A DNA stretch of 64,000 nt from Mesorhizobium sp. (GCA_004020645.1 SAQL01000005.1:213903-277902), one strand, 5' to 3'; counted from the stretch's first letter, positions 11,182-20,534 are shown. Numbers and translations are program-made. The notes: generated by a model not told the origin, from the letters alone.

Positions 11182-12192
11182 ATGGCTACAATTCGCAAAC
11201 ATCGGGACAAATATCAGGTTCAGGTTCGCAGAAGGGGTTTCCCGCCCGTATCCCGTTCTTTCCACAAATTGGCCGACGCCAAGGAATGGGCGAGACACAT
11301 GGAGACGCAGGCTGACCGGCACGAACTCGCGCCGAACCGCAAAGAACTCAAACGGTTCACCCTGGGGGACCTCGTTCGACGCTACCGAAGTGAGGTCGTG
11401 GTTTCCAAGAAGGGCGCAGAGGTAGAGACAATCGTGCTCGATGCTTTCCTCCGTCATCCCATCTGTCGGAAAAGCCTTGCCGATCTGAACACCTCGGACT
11501 TCGCCTCCTATCGTGATGAGAGGCTCAAGACCATTGCCGCCACATCGCTCAAGAGGCAGTTGGCACCAGTCAACAACATGTTCGAGCTTGCGCGGACCGA
11601 ATGGAAAATCCCGCTTAAGAACCCCTTGGTCGACCTTTCGTTGAAGGCGAACGACAACAGACGCGAGCGTCGACTCCGCGAAGGCGAGTTGGATAGGCTG
11701 GTCGAGGCGGGGAAGAAGACCCGGAACCCCTTCGTTCTCCCAGTGATCCGCTTCGCCATAGAAACCGGCATGAGGCGCGGTGAGATTCTGAATCTCCGGT
11801 GGCGCGACATCGATGAGACACGTGGGACCGCAACTATCCTTGAGACCAAGAACGGCTCCCCACGAACGATCCCACTGACGTCTGGTGCTCTCGATGTCCT
11901 GAGGACGCTGGGCGCCCTCAAGGGGCAAGAAAGCTGTTCTCGGGTGTTCCCATTGTCTGCGCTTGCACTTCGGCTCTGCTGGGACAGGCTCACCGGGAGA
12001 GCCAACATCAATGACCTGAACTTCCATGATCTCCGGCACGAGGCCATCTCGCGACTGTTCGAGCTTGGCCTAACGGTGCCAGAGGTGGCGTCAATCAGTG
12101 GCCATCGGGACATGAGGATGCTCTTCAGGTACGCCCATGCCAGCCATGCATCCATTCGAACCAAGCTGGCTGCCGCCCCCGGGATAGGATGA
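11182..12192 (+). CDS. Tyrosine recombinase (phage-type integrase) of the island
   Basis: 336 residues. An N-terminal arm-binding domain (about 1-60) and core-binding domain (60-160) precede the catalytic domain. The full catalytic set is visible: Arg198 (ETGMRRGE), Lys223 (ETKNG), His282 and Arg285 (FHDLRHEA), His308 (SGHRD) and Tyr317 (FRYAHAS). It starts 101 bases past the tRNA CCA and reads away from it, the usual layout for tRNA-targeting islands. No excisionase gene is adjacent. Confidence 0.95.
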   Translation: MATIRKHRDKYQVQVRRRGFPPVSRSFHKLADAKEWARHMETQADRHELAPNRKELKRFTLGDLVRRYRSEVVVSKKGAEVETIVLDAFLRHPICRKSLADLNTSDFASYRDERLKTIAATSLKRQLAPVNNMFELARTEWKIPLKNPLVDLSLKANDNRRERRLREGELDRLVEAGKKTRNPFVLPVIRFAIETGMRRGEILNLRWRDIDETRGTATILETKNGSPRTIPLTSGALDVLRTLGALKGQESCSRVFPLSALALRLCWDRLTGRANINDLNFHDLRHEAISRLFELGLTVPEVASISGHRDMRMLFRYAHASHASIRTKLAAAPGIG

Positions 12193-12231
12193 CTGGGCTA
12201 CGCAACTGCCGCGATCCCTGATCTGCAAAAA

Positions 12232-12274
12232 TGTGGGAAGACACAAGGCGACAACAACCTTCTGTCTTCCCGCA
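12232..12274. terminator. Inverted repeat between convergent integrase and helicase-like genes
   Basis: TGTGGGAAGACA and TGTCTTCCCGCA pair over 11 of 12 bases around a 19-base loop, 40 bases past the integrase stop. A second short hairpin, GCGAGGC GG GCCTCGC, follows at 12328-12343. Neither has a T run, so termination is inferred from position only. Confidence 0.4.
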
Positions 12275-12418
12275 ATGGGGCGCTCAGCACCGTGGCGGAT
12301 CAACGTTCGTAGTACGCGACGAGCGTAGCGAGGCGGGCCTCGCCCAAGATGACCAAGGTAGCCTCGGGGTTCACTTATTGGTGGGCGCTATTTCTCCGGT
12401 ATAGGGGCCACCCACCAT

Positions 12419-14341
12419 TCAGGTCTTGAGCAACCATGCCTTGCTGCCCCTGCCGATGCCCCCGTTGTGGTGGAACGTTACCCCGATGGCCCTCAAGGAT
12501 GCTGTGATGAAATGATTGGGATCACTCAGGACCCGCCGGAGTTCCTTCATCTTTTCGACGCCCCAGCCAAGGTCGGTTCGGACCTTGTTCATCGTGGTCT
12601 CCCCAGGGAGCCTGTTGGCCATGTACGCGATGACGGCCTTGTAGCCCGCCGACTTACGCACCTTCATGGCTATTCCATCCAGTTCGAAGTCCCACGGTTC
12701 GACATTGATGCCCGGCATCTCTGTCTCGATGTTTTCCAGCATGGATTTGCCCCGATGGTCATCGGGAAACACTATGAAGACGTCGGCGGGCGGACAGTCC
12801 CCATCGCCGTTCACGGATTTGCGGCATCTGATCCGATTGATGGCCTGAATGACGGAAACCGTGACTTGCTTGATCTCCATAGCCTGGCGGACGTTCCGAT
12901 AACTCTTCCACGTGGGAGATGAGAGCCATTGGTCAGGTTTCAGGCCCTGGACGGCGAAGAAGGTATTGGTTGACCAAATAGTGCCACGGTAAGGAAGACC
13001 GAGCACGACAACAGTGTCAAAATCCTTCCAGTCGTTTTTCCCGTCAATGGCTCCCCAGTGAGCAACTGCGTAGCCGCCGAACTCAGGATCCAGAGTAAGA
13101 GCCTTGGCCTCCATGGCCTTGTGGACGCACAGAAGCACCGAGCGCTCGCCGTGGGTTTTCTCAAGTTCGTGTATGACGCGTTCAATCCTGACATGTCCTT
13201 TCTTCTTCATGGTGGTTTTCCCCAGGCCGCTTGCATAGGCGACATGAAGCGTGACGTTTCGATAGTTGCGGGCATTGCGTGGAATTGAAGGCCTGACCGC
13301 TCTGTCCTCCAGCAACTCCCAGAGCATGTTCTGCGAGGCGGTGGCGTCGAGAACCACCGGTCCGGGAATATCCATGGGGATGAGAAGCTCAGAACCATTG
13401 AGCGTGTCCCATTCGCCAGCCTTGTGGTAGTAGGCCCATTTGGTCAGAAGGCTTTCGCACGACCGCATTGTGTGCTCGACACGGCTGATCAGTCGCTGCC
13501 GGTCCAACAGACTGTCTTTGCCGAGCACGATGTGGTCCAGCGGCAACAGAACAAGTTCCTCAAGCAACCCCGCAAGCGAGTGGTCCTTGGTCCAGCCGAT
13601 GTTGGTCTCGGACGGATGCCGCCACAGGATGGCCTCCTGCTGCTCCCGTGGTTCCCTCTCGATCCGCTCCAGCACCCCGAGGAGTGCCTTAAGGGCATCG
13701 CAGGCTACCGGATGCCGCTGCCGCATACGTGCATCGACGTATCCCAGCGTCGTGCGAAGAGATTCAGCGGTTACCTGATATTCCTCGACAATGTTCGCCA
13801 ACGCCTCGTCGATGATAGTCAGACAGCGTGGTCCGGCGTCCCACATCGTGAACTCGGACCATTTGCCATGACGACCGCGATAGATCGCCTCCGTTGCCCG
13901 TTGGTAGGCTGAGTGGGTGATGACCAGAACGTCCTTATCCCGGCAATCCGTGTTCTTTGTCCTGTTATCCGAATGCCTTGCAACGGCTGCGTTTCGCCCA
14001 GCAAGATCATTGATGGCGACTACGATCTCGTCTGCCTGCTCGATTGTGCGCACGACGACGAGAATGCCGGTGCGGTTCTCTGGTTCGCCTTCAGCGTTCA
14101 TCCTCGCGATCAGGGAGCTGTAGACGGTCAGACCTTGGGTCTTCCCCGTACCTGTTGCCGGTTCGAGCACCCTCCATTTGCGGTCACCGTTGGCGTGGCC
14201 GATGATCGCCTCACCGAACGTTTGCGCCATGGTCTGCCAAAGTTTTTCAAGGGGTTTGCTGCTGGTGTTGCCCAGCGATACAAAACGGGTGGTCATGTGA
14301 CGTACGAAGTCGATTGGTGACACGATGTTACGTGTAGCCAT
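12419..14341 (-). CDS. SF2 helicase-like ATPase of the island, function unknown
   Basis: 640 residues. Walker A PATGTGKT (61-68), Walker B TIIDEA (175-180), a DATAS segment like SF2 motif III, and VIQAINRIRCR, which matches the Q-x-x-x-R-x-R arginine-finger motif VI. The last 70 residues look like a winged-helix DNA-binding domain. So a DNA- or RNA-translocating ATPase is likely. No nuclease or methylase motif is seen. It could serve island replication or defence; I do not recognise a named family. GAGGA lies ten bases before the ATG. Confidence 0.65.
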   Translation of the reverse strand: MATRNIVSPIDFVRHMTTRFVSLGNTSSKPLEKLWQTMAQTFGEAIIGHANGDRKWRVLEPATGTGKTQGLTVYSSLIARMNAEGEPENRTGILVVVRTIEQADEIVVAINDLAGRNAAVARHSDNRTKNTDCRDKDVLVITHSAYQRATEAIYRGRHGKWSEFTMWDAGPRCLTIIDEALANIVEEYQVTAESLRTTLGYVDARMRQRHPVACDALKALLGVLERIEREPREQQEAILWRHPSETNIGWTKDHSLAGLLEELVLLPLDHIVLGKDSLLDRQRLISRVEHTMRSCESLLTKWAYYHKAGEWDTLNGSELLIPMDIPGPVVLDATASQNMLWELLEDRAVRPSIPRNARNYRNVTLHVAYASGLGKTTMKKKGHVRIERVIHELEKTHGERSVLLCVHKAMEAKALTLDPEFGGYAVAHWGAIDGKNDWKDFDTVVVLGLPYRGTIWSTNTFFAVQGLKPDQWLSSPTWKSYRNVRQAMEIKQVTVSVIQAINRIRCRKSVNGDGDCPPADVFIVFPDDHRGKSMLENIETEMPGINVEPWDFELDGIAMKVRKSAGYKAVIAYMANRLPGETTMNKVRTDLGWGVEKMKELRRVLSDPNHFITASLRAIGVTFHHNGGIGRGSKAWLLKT

Positions 14342-14494
14342 TGGTGGTCCTCAATTTTTGATACTTGCTTGAGTGGCCCGCTAAATGACCGGTATAGGAA
14401 CGAAAGAGCGTTGACCGGACGGGCCAACCCGAAACGATGTCGGGTATGCGGGAAAGCAGCGTAGCGCTTCTACCTCATAGAGCCAATGTTGTAA

Positions 14495-15202
14495 CTATTT
14501 GAGTTTGTTTAGATAATCCCTCTCAAGTTTCCGCAAGAGGGCCCATTGCTTCACCTCGAAGCCTTTATCCGGCTGTGAAAACCAGAACGGGTCGAAAGGT
14601 TCCGACACCAGTTTGATGTGACGATCGATTAGCTCCTTTGGGCGCCCTGGCAACACAGCGTCGGCGTTGTCGGTGATCTCAGCAGCAACGGTGGCAAAGC
14701 GACGGTCATTACGTGCGGTTATAGCTGCGCCATGCAGCAATCCCTTCGGTGTGGCCTGGATCTTCGGAAGGGCAACGAGGCCGACCAGGAGTTGCCGGTA
14801 GGCTGTATCATTCAATTGTATGGCCTCCCAAGCCGCCGCGTAGTTGAGGCGTCGGTCTGCGAGCCGCCGAATCTGATGCTTGACGTATGCCAACTTCGCG
14901 GCATTCAGCCTTCGCAAAGGCTTTCCACGACGCAATCCCTGCCGGAGGTCGGCGTTCGCGCGGGGGGCTCGCGCATGTTCCTTCAGTCGCGCTCGAAAGT
15001 AGGACAACCTACCCTCGTCGTAACTCTCTGCCTCCAAGGGATCGACAACTCTGGCCCACCAGTCGACGACCATACGATCTCTAAAAGGGCTGTCGTAGCG
15101 CGTGTCCTCAATGAGGATTTGCGCGACGTAGTCATAAGTGGATCGTCGTATCCGTCGCCGACGCCGTTCCAAGATCGTGGCTTTTATGTCCTGCAGTCTC
15201 AT
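14495..15202 (-). CDS. Basic hypothetical protein of the island
   Basis: 235 residues, rich in Arg/Lys with a strongly basic start (ILERRRRRIRRSTYDY) and many predicted helices; no transmembrane segment and no motif I recognise. It is read in the same direction as the helicase-like gene, 153 bases upstream of it, and could be a nucleic-acid-binding partner. Function unknown. Confidence 0.55.
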   Translation of the reverse strand: MRLQDIKATILERRRRRIRRSTYDYVAQILIEDTRYDSPFRDRMVVDWWARVVDPLEAESYDEGRLSYFRARLKEHARAPRANADLRQGLRRGKPLRRLNAAKLAYVKHQIRRLADRRLNYAAAWEAIQLNDTAYRQLLVGLVALPKIQATPKGLLHGAAITARNDRRFATVAAEITDNADAVLPGRPKELIDRHIKLVSEPFDPFWFSQPDKGFEVKQWALLRKLERDYLNKLK

Positions 15203-15395
15203 TGCGCCCTTTATGCACAGTCTGGGGCCTCGGAGGTAGGGCCTCCCCGGAGGGTGACAAGGATGACTGCCTGTACTGGATGAGCCTATGGCGGTGTGGG
15301 GTACCTAACTGACCGAAGAAATCAATCCCGTGCTCTAGGGTCAAAACCCCGGTCGCAAGGCACTCGCAGGCCGAAGCCTACCGACCCCTGATGCG

Positions 15396-16508
15396 CTACA
15401 GCCGAAGTTGGGCTTCAGCCAGTTCATGTAAGGCACTTAGAAACTCACGTTGCCTAAGCCCGGTATCGTTCCGGCGCTTTGCACGATCTAAATACGATGA
15501 GAAGGTCTCAGCGATTTGTGCATCGTCCAGTATGTCGGCACTGCCCCCTTTTTTGCCATGCACTTTCTGAGCGTTCGTCCGCGCCTCGTTCACGTAGAAT
15601 CGGGCAAGTTCTAGGGCGTCGTCTACCGACAGAAGCGGCTGGAGTTCGATACGATTTTCCAGGCGACTTCTAAAAGCAGGCAGCGCCAGAGAGTACCGAC
15701 GTAAAGCATCTGGGGTCACCGCCAGCATCATAAATAAATGGTTGGGCAACGCGTCGATAATCGCCCTCATAGACGACAAATATCTTGCGACTGCCGTCGC
15801 GCTTAGGACGCCGTCTTGTTTTTCAAGCTCGTCCAGTAGCAGAAAGACGCCGTTCAGCAGTCCCATTGTACTGCTTGCCTGCACCAAATCACGAAAAGCG
15901 GCTGTCTTGGCTTCAACCGTGTCGAGTCTGAAATTAACGCCTAAGATTTCTCGATGCAATTTCAGCAAGCGAAGACCCATGAACCACTCATGCAGGGCCT
16001 CAACAACTGGTTGGGCAGCGTTGGATGTAGCTAACTTCCGAAGCGCTATTCGCACTTCGTAATTTCGTGCTTGCTCGATCGCCTCGTCAGCTTTTGCGGG
16101 GTTAGCGTTTAAGGCCTCACCAAGTGAGCGGAGATGGTCATTTCCCAACTCCTGAAACAAGCGTCGAAGAATGCTATCAAATGATGATTCTGGGTCAGCC
16201 AAATATCTTACGACGTAAAATCCGCCTAGCGTGGGCAGAACGTCTCTTAGCTCTCGCTCATAATAGTTAAGGATGTTTGTTTTGCCTACTCCTTGAGAGC
16301 CCTCTATCACAATGACTTGGGTCTTGTGATCACGAACAAAGCTCTCGATCTTCTGGTCTACAGCTTCATCGCTTGCAGATCGACGATGCGGGTTGTCGGT
16401 AGTCTGGCTAGACGCCGGGAACGGATTCCCCTCGAATCCGAATTTCGTAAAAAGCCGATTCAGATTAGCTGGTGCGGTGGCCTGACTGAGGCGGTCACGT
16501 AGGCTCAC
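15396..16508 (-). CDS. AAA P-loop ATPase, third gene of the PIN operon
   Basis: 370 residues. The N-terminus KFGFEGNPFPAS resembles the lead-in of ExeA/TniB/ORC-like AAA ATPases. Walker A is GSQGVGKT (70-77), Walker B VFLLLDE (221-227), a sensor-1-like MLAVTPDA follows near 261, and RSRLENRI near 280 is a candidate arginine finger. The GTG start overlaps the stop of the PIN gene as GTGA, which points to coupled translation and a joint complex. Role in the module is inferred: an energy-dependent switch or loader for the nuclease. Confidence 0.75.
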   Translation of the reverse strand: MSLRDRLSQATAPANLNRLFTKFGFEGNPFPASSQTTDNPHRRSASDEAVDQKIESFVRDHKTQVIVIEGSQGVGKTNILNYYERELRDVLPTLGGFYVVRYLADPESSFDSILRRLFQELGNDHLRSLGEALNANPAKADEAIEQARNYEVRIALRKLATSNAAQPVVEALHEWFMGLRLLKLHREILGVNFRLDTVEAKTAAFRDLVQASSTMGLLNGVFLLLDELEKQDGVLSATAVARYLSSMRAIIDALPNHLFMMLAVTPDALRRYSLALPAFRSRLENRIELQPLLSVDDALELARFYVNEARTNAQKVHGKKGGSADILDDAQIAETFSSYLDRAKRRNDTGLRQREFLSALHELAEAQLRL

Positions 16509-18622
16509 TTACCGGCCCTTTCTAAACGGATGCTGGCGCTGGACTTATTGGGTACCAGAAAGTCTCCTCGATAAAGGTGAACAATTTCGACGCTGGGACT
16601 CCTTCCACCCATACGAAGCACCTGTATGGCATGAGCGTCATGCCTGGTATCTAGCGTAGAGCCCTCTGTCTGAACCAATAGCAGACCATCCGCCGACGTT
16701 TCGGCAAGTGCCTCGCGAACTCTGACAGGATGCACCCCATCCTTTTCTATCAGTGCTTCTAACCAGGCTCCAACGGAAACGAACCTATCCCCAGCGTGTA
16801 GTTCCTCAAATCTAGCCAGAGCCAAGTCGACGAACTGAGCCCTGTTCGGCTTTCTATGAGCCGGGAAATAGCCCCTGTCCACCACTGGGGCTGCCAAGGC
16901 CAGTACCTCTCCAATCGTGTGATAAGTTGCGCGGGACCTCTCTGGAACCAATATGTTGAATGCCTCACCAATGGGAGCTGCCTCTAGCGCATCTAGGAAT
17001 GCTGCCACCGACGGGACTTTCGAGAGACCCAACTGAACCCTGACTAGGTCGCCCTGTTGTAATGCAGTCGCAAGCGATAGCCCGGCTTCCGTTAGCTCCC
17101 AGCCGGTAGTTTCGCTCATTGTTGCGAGATCACCTGCCGCTAGGAAACGGCGATACTCACCTGGGGTCGCAGTCCCCAAAATCTGCTGTGCTTGGTTCGC
17201 CGATACTCTCCCACCTTCTTCTAACACTGACGTAAAGAATTTGAACATCCGGTCGACGTTGAACCTGTAGTAGCCGGTGCCACTGGCAGCGACTGAGCTC
17301 TCACGCTTCGGCTTATTTGATGCTGTTACCTTAGCCTTAACTTTCGTAGGTCCCGCCACGCGGGGACGCGTTGCGACAGGTTTCGACGCTAACTCCGGCT
17401 GGGCCTCTGGCTCTATCTCGGGCGACGCACCTTCTGCTGCCCAATCTGCGAGGGTGCTGGACTTGAGCCAAAGCAGATCGTTCCGGGAATGAACAGGCGA
17501 CCAAGACAGTTCAGAACCTATGGCTGCGACTTCCACCCATCGACTGTTGTCGGCAGAAATCAGACGCGCTTTACCGAAGGAAGTGGCTAACTCCCAAACA
17601 ACAGATTGCAGCGGTACCCTGTAGAGGTCGGCAGTGAGAGGATTGAACACTGTCCCTGAGAAAGTACGCCCTAGAACATCGCTCGCCTTAACAAACTGAT
17701 GGAACAAAGGAGATATTCCCTCCGCAAGGGCCATCCGCGCCAAGCCCTGATCGGCAGTAAGTAATAAAACCCTGTGACCAGGGTTAGAATGCGATTGATG
17801 TAGGCGTGCAGCTTCAAGAATCAAACGATCGCAGTAGCTACGGAAAGCCACAGACAGGTTCAGTTCAGTAATTTCTTTGTCATTATCAGCAAGAAAGGCA
17901 CTCCGAAGAGGATCACCCATAAGAGGAGTTCGTTCAATCTCGGTATCCTCTCTGATTTCCAAGGTAAGCAGCACTCTCTGGCCGCTTTGACTCAAAAGAT
18001 GATCAACGAGCAGAGCTGCAGCATTAATCTTAGTTGCTCGACGCCGCTTGAGAAAGTTGTCTGCAAGATTGAGCACTTCCATGTGCACTATGGCTGGAAT
18101 TTTGATTCGCACTGCGGGATGTAGAAAACGGGCGACGAAGTCGAGGCCGCCTTGCAAAACTGATGATGTGTCAGCAACCACCGTGGTGCCGCGAAGCCCG
18201 ACCATTTCCTCGACTGATCCTGGATCGAATCGTGGGTGAGCCAAGCCCAGGCGGGTGAGGATGCCAGCTACCGCGTCCAGACTTTTTGCCACTCTGCCGA
18301 CGGTCCGTTTATAGGCGTCCACCTTATTCCTATCCTTGGACTGGCCATCGGCTTTGTTCGTCTGCATTAGGTCATGCAAACTGTCGTCTGCTGCCGTTAC
18401 GGTGGGAAGCTCCCACTCATAGGTGCCTTTGCGCACCGCGCGAAGAAAGTCTTCTGGATCGCCACCGGTGAGCGATAGTGACAATTCGCCCAAATGGAGG
18501 AACCTTCCTTCCTTGAAACATGACTCTTCACGAACTTCGACGCGGCACTTGCCGTCCGGGCTAAACACGCCCGCTAGAATTCCACTGGCATCGTTTGCCG
18601 CGATCAGCCTGAAATCATTCAT
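16505..18622 (-). CDS. PIN-domain nuclease-like protein, central gene of a three-gene operon
   Basis: 705 residues, far longer than toxin-antitoxin PIN proteins. The PIN domain spans about 145-300: Asp151 (VVADTSSV), Glu182 (VHMEVLNL), Asp265 (SYCDRLIL) and Asp291 (LLTADQGLA) reproduce the four acidic metal-binding residues. A proline/lysine-rich linker (400-445) leads to a helical, winged-helix-like part (450-530) and a further C-terminal region without known motif. It overlaps its neighbours by four bases on both sides (ATGA, GTGA). Predicted RNase or structure-specific nuclease; the full architecture matches no family I know. Confidence 0.75.
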   Translation of the reverse strand: MNDFRLIAANDASGILAGVFSPDGKCRVEVREESCFKEGRFLHLGELSLSLTGGDPEDFLRAVRKGTYEWELPTVTAADDSLHDLMQTNKADGQSKDRNKVDAYKRTVGRVAKSLDAVAGILTRLGLAHPRFDPGSVEEMVGLRGTTVVADTSSVLQGGLDFVARFLHPAVRIKIPAIVHMEVLNLADNFLKRRRATKINAAALLVDHLLSQSGQRVLLTLEIREDTEIERTPLMGDPLRSAFLADNDKEITELNLSVAFRSYCDRLILEAARLHQSHSNPGHRVLLLTADQGLARMALAEGISPLFHQFVKASDVLGRTFSGTVFNPLTADLYRVPLQSVVWELATSFGKARLISADNSRWVEVAAIGSELSWSPVHSRNDLLWLKSSTLADWAAEGASPEIEPEAQPELASKPVATRPRVAGPTKVKAKVTASNKPKRESSVAASGTGYYRFNVDRMFKFFTSVLEEGGRVSANQAQQILGTATPGEYRRFLAAGDLATMSETTGWELTEAGLSLATALQQGDLVRVQLGLSKVPSVAAFLDALEAAPIGEAFNILVPERSRATYHTIGEVLALAAPVVDRGYFPAHRKPNRAQFVDLALARFEELHAGDRFVSVGAWLEALIEKDGVHPVRVREALAETSADGLLLVQTEGSTLDTRHDAHAIQVLRMGGRSPSVEIVHLYRGDFLVPNKSSASIRLERAGK

Positions 18623-19152
18623 TGAACAGACACTGAGGCTCCGGGAACGTCCTTGAAAATGTCATGTATCCACTCAAGTTGGACGCAAAACGCGAGTAAG
18701 GCATTGAGGCGGTACGCAGTCATTCCGTCCCGCTCAAGACGCTGAGCGCTGTCTGACCATTCTGCCTCGGGCAAGGCAAGCCTCGCGTCATCTAGAAATC
18801 GCCGCAACTTTTGTAGGCCCCGCTCTAGAGGCGGAAGCGAGGGTTGAAAGTCGTTCCGGAGCCGCTCACTCAAGGTCTGCCTGACCTCGGAATTCACGAT
18901 GCTACCCCAAACATCTTCAAGCGCGTGCCAAACAAACGCCTCCTGCTGAAAAATGTCATCGGGGCCAAAGAGTGTTAGAGCGGCTTTGGTCGTATCCGGC
19001 TGCTGGTGCAAGGCCAGCGATTTTACGGGGGAGTATGGACGCCAAACCGTGATACGCGCGCCGAATGGCGTTTCCTGTGCCAAGCCCCTACCCCCAAACA
19101 AACTGTCCGCGCACGCTATGTGGATATTCTCATGAGAGCAATCGGATTTCAT
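18619..19152 (-). CDS. Unknown protein, first gene of the PIN/ATPase operon
   Basis: 177 residues from ATG 19152 (MKSDCSHENIHIACAD); the frame stays open to 19218, so up to 199 residues are possible, and neither start has a strong ribosome site. The central part (FQQEAFVWHALEDVWGS) and C-terminal helices are mostly amphipathic; no membrane segment or catalytic motif is seen. The stop overlaps the PIN gene start as ATGA. It may be the sensor, antitoxin-like or scaffold part of the module. The promoter must lie in 19153-19270, shared with the divergent recombinase. Confidence 0.55.
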   Translation of the reverse strand: MKSDCSHENIHIACADSLFGGRGLAQETPFGARITVWRPYSPVKSLALHQQPDTTKAALTLFGPDDIFQQEAFVWHALEDVWGSIVNSEVRQTLSERLRNDFQPSLPPLERGLQKLRRFLDDARLALPEAEWSDSAQRLERDGMTAYRLNALLAFCVQLEWIHDIFKDVPGASVSVQ

Positions 19153-19214
19153 CCCGAATTGTCGTCCCCGATGTCCAGAAAGGTATAGGTTTCCGGCACA
19201 GTGAACTTGACCGT

Positions 19215-19240
19215 ACACTTTGCGTCCAGTAACAATGTGT
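19215..19240. promoter_or_regulatory. Inverted repeat between the divergent operon and recombinase gene
   Basis: ACACTTTG and CAATGTGT match as an inverted repeat at 7 of 8 positions, spaced by ten bases, 30 bases before the serine recombinase gene. Size and position would fit a resolvase crossover site or an operator for either divergent unit. Confidence 0.3.
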
Positions 19241-19270
19241 CCGCGATTGCTTCAGAGGAAAGGGTACGGC

Positions 19271-19828
19271 ATGGCAGTTGTCGGATATGCGCGGGTGAGC
19301 ACCAGCGGTCAGGATTACGAGACACAGGTTGCGAGGCTAAGCGTCCATGGCGCTGACAAAATATTCAGCGAGAAGAAATCAGGGCTGGACGGCAAACGCC
19401 CCGAGTTGGCTCGTTGTCTGGAGTATGTTCGCGAGGGCGACACATTGCTGGTCACCAAGCTTGACCGGCTGGCGCGAAGCACTGCTGATCTTTATCGCAT
19501 CGTCACTCACCTCGCCGACAAGGGCGTTGCCTTCAAGGTGCTGGACGACAACCTCGTCGACACCACCACCCGGACAGGCAAACTCGTCATGGGCATCCTT
19601 GCCCTGATCGCCGAGTTCGAGACGGACATCCGCAAGGAACGTCAGATGGAGGGGATCGCCAAGGCGAGGGCGGAGGGGCGCGTCGGGGGCAGACCGAAGA
19701 CGATCGATGCGACCATGGAAGCGCGGATAGCCGAGCTACGACGGAGCAACTTGAGCATCCGCAAGATCGCTGTTGAGGTCGGTGTATCCAAGGCATCGAT
19801 ACAAAAGGTGCTGGAGCGAACCTCATAG
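19271..19828 (+). CDS. Serine recombinase (resolvase/invertase, Pin/Hin type)
   Basis: 185 residues. YARVSTSGQDYETQ holds the catalytic serine near residue 10; DRLARSTADLYRIV and TRTGKLVMGILALIAEFE are the E-helix region; a helix-turn-helix (IRKIAVEVGVSKASIQKVL) closes the protein. Start at 19271 follows GAGGAAAGGG. It is a normal-size, apparently intact enzyme but no transposase accompanies it. It may be a leftover of a transposon that delivered the neighbouring operon, or may act on a local site. Confidence 0.92.
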   Translation: MAVVGYARVSTSGQDYETQVARLSVHGADKIFSEKKSGLDGKRPELARCLEYVREGDTLLVTKLDRLARSTADLYRIVTHLADKGVAFKVLDDNLVDTTTRTGKLVMGILALIAEFETDIRKERQMEGIAKARAEGRVGGRPKTIDATMEARIAELRRSNLSIRKIAVEVGVSKASIQKVLERTS

Positions 19829-19905
19829 CCCCCCACGGGGGGAATTTGGCTGCCCGTCTGTATGTAAGTACCGAAACAAATTTTTCGCTGAAAATGTCCG
19901 CCAGG

Positions 19906-20511
19906 TTATTTCCCACTCGAGCTACGGAGCGCGAGCTGACGGTCAATCTGGGCAATCAACGCTCTAAATTCGCGGACCAGCTTTTCAGCGTCGGCGAGCG
20001 CCATACCCAATCTCGCGCGTTCCTTGCAGAGAGCCTCGGTCGAAACCGCGTTGGCCTCACGGGCTTTGACGTTCGCATTTGAAACCGGCTTCTCGGCAGT
20101 TATCGCTGCCACGCGGATCGCACCGACGGCTTTGACCGGTTGGCCCTTTTTCCCTGCCAGCTTCTTCTGTCTTTTCTCCAAGGCGACCGCAAACTCCGGC
20201 TGGGCTCTCGCCCAGGCGATCGGTCCTCCAGCCTCCTCGGTTGCCGCGTTCAGTTCCACGCGGGCGTTCCTCGGAGGCATCGGTGCAGTCTGAGATCGGA
20301 GCGCGGCGTCAATGATTGCGTCAAGATAAATGAGCCGCAATGCATTCAAGTTCGGAGTCCGTTTGGCTTTCGCTGGCTGCTGGGCGATCGCGGCACGACC
20401 ACGCCGATTTCTTGGTTTCGAGACTTTTCTGCCGGGAGCCGCCGGGTCGAATGAGGACCACCCAGATCCGCCAACGATAGTACTGCCCCCATTATACCCG
20501 CCTTTGCCCAT
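19906..20511 (-). CDS. Hypothetical basic protein at the end of the hsd operon
   Basis: 201 residues from ATG 20511, 20 bases or so past the hsdR stop. The first 50 residues are glycine/proline/arginine-rich and probably disordered; the rest is alanine-rich helix ending in a likely coiled coil (ERARLGMALADAEKLVREF). No known domain. Its place suggests co-transcription with the restriction genes, but the function is unknown. Confidence 0.5.
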   Translation of the reverse strand: MGKGGYNGGSTIVGGSGWSSFDPAAPGRKVSKPRNRRGRAAIAQQPAKAKRTPNLNALRLIYLDAIIDAALRSQTAPMPPRNARVELNAATEEAGGPIAWARAQPEFAVALEKRQKKLAGKKGQPVKAVGAIRVAAITAEKPVSNANVKAREANAVSTEALCKERARLGMALADAEKLVREFRALIAQIDRQLALRSSSGK

Positions 20512-20534
20512 CACTCCCCATCCCGTCGAACCTG

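Noticed and set aside
12386..14398. CGCTA...CCGGTATAGG at 12386-12405 and 14379-14398, flanking the helicase-like gene as direct repeats
   Set aside because: Only 15 of 20 bases agree, there is no recombinase logic, and chance or shared promoter sequence explains it.
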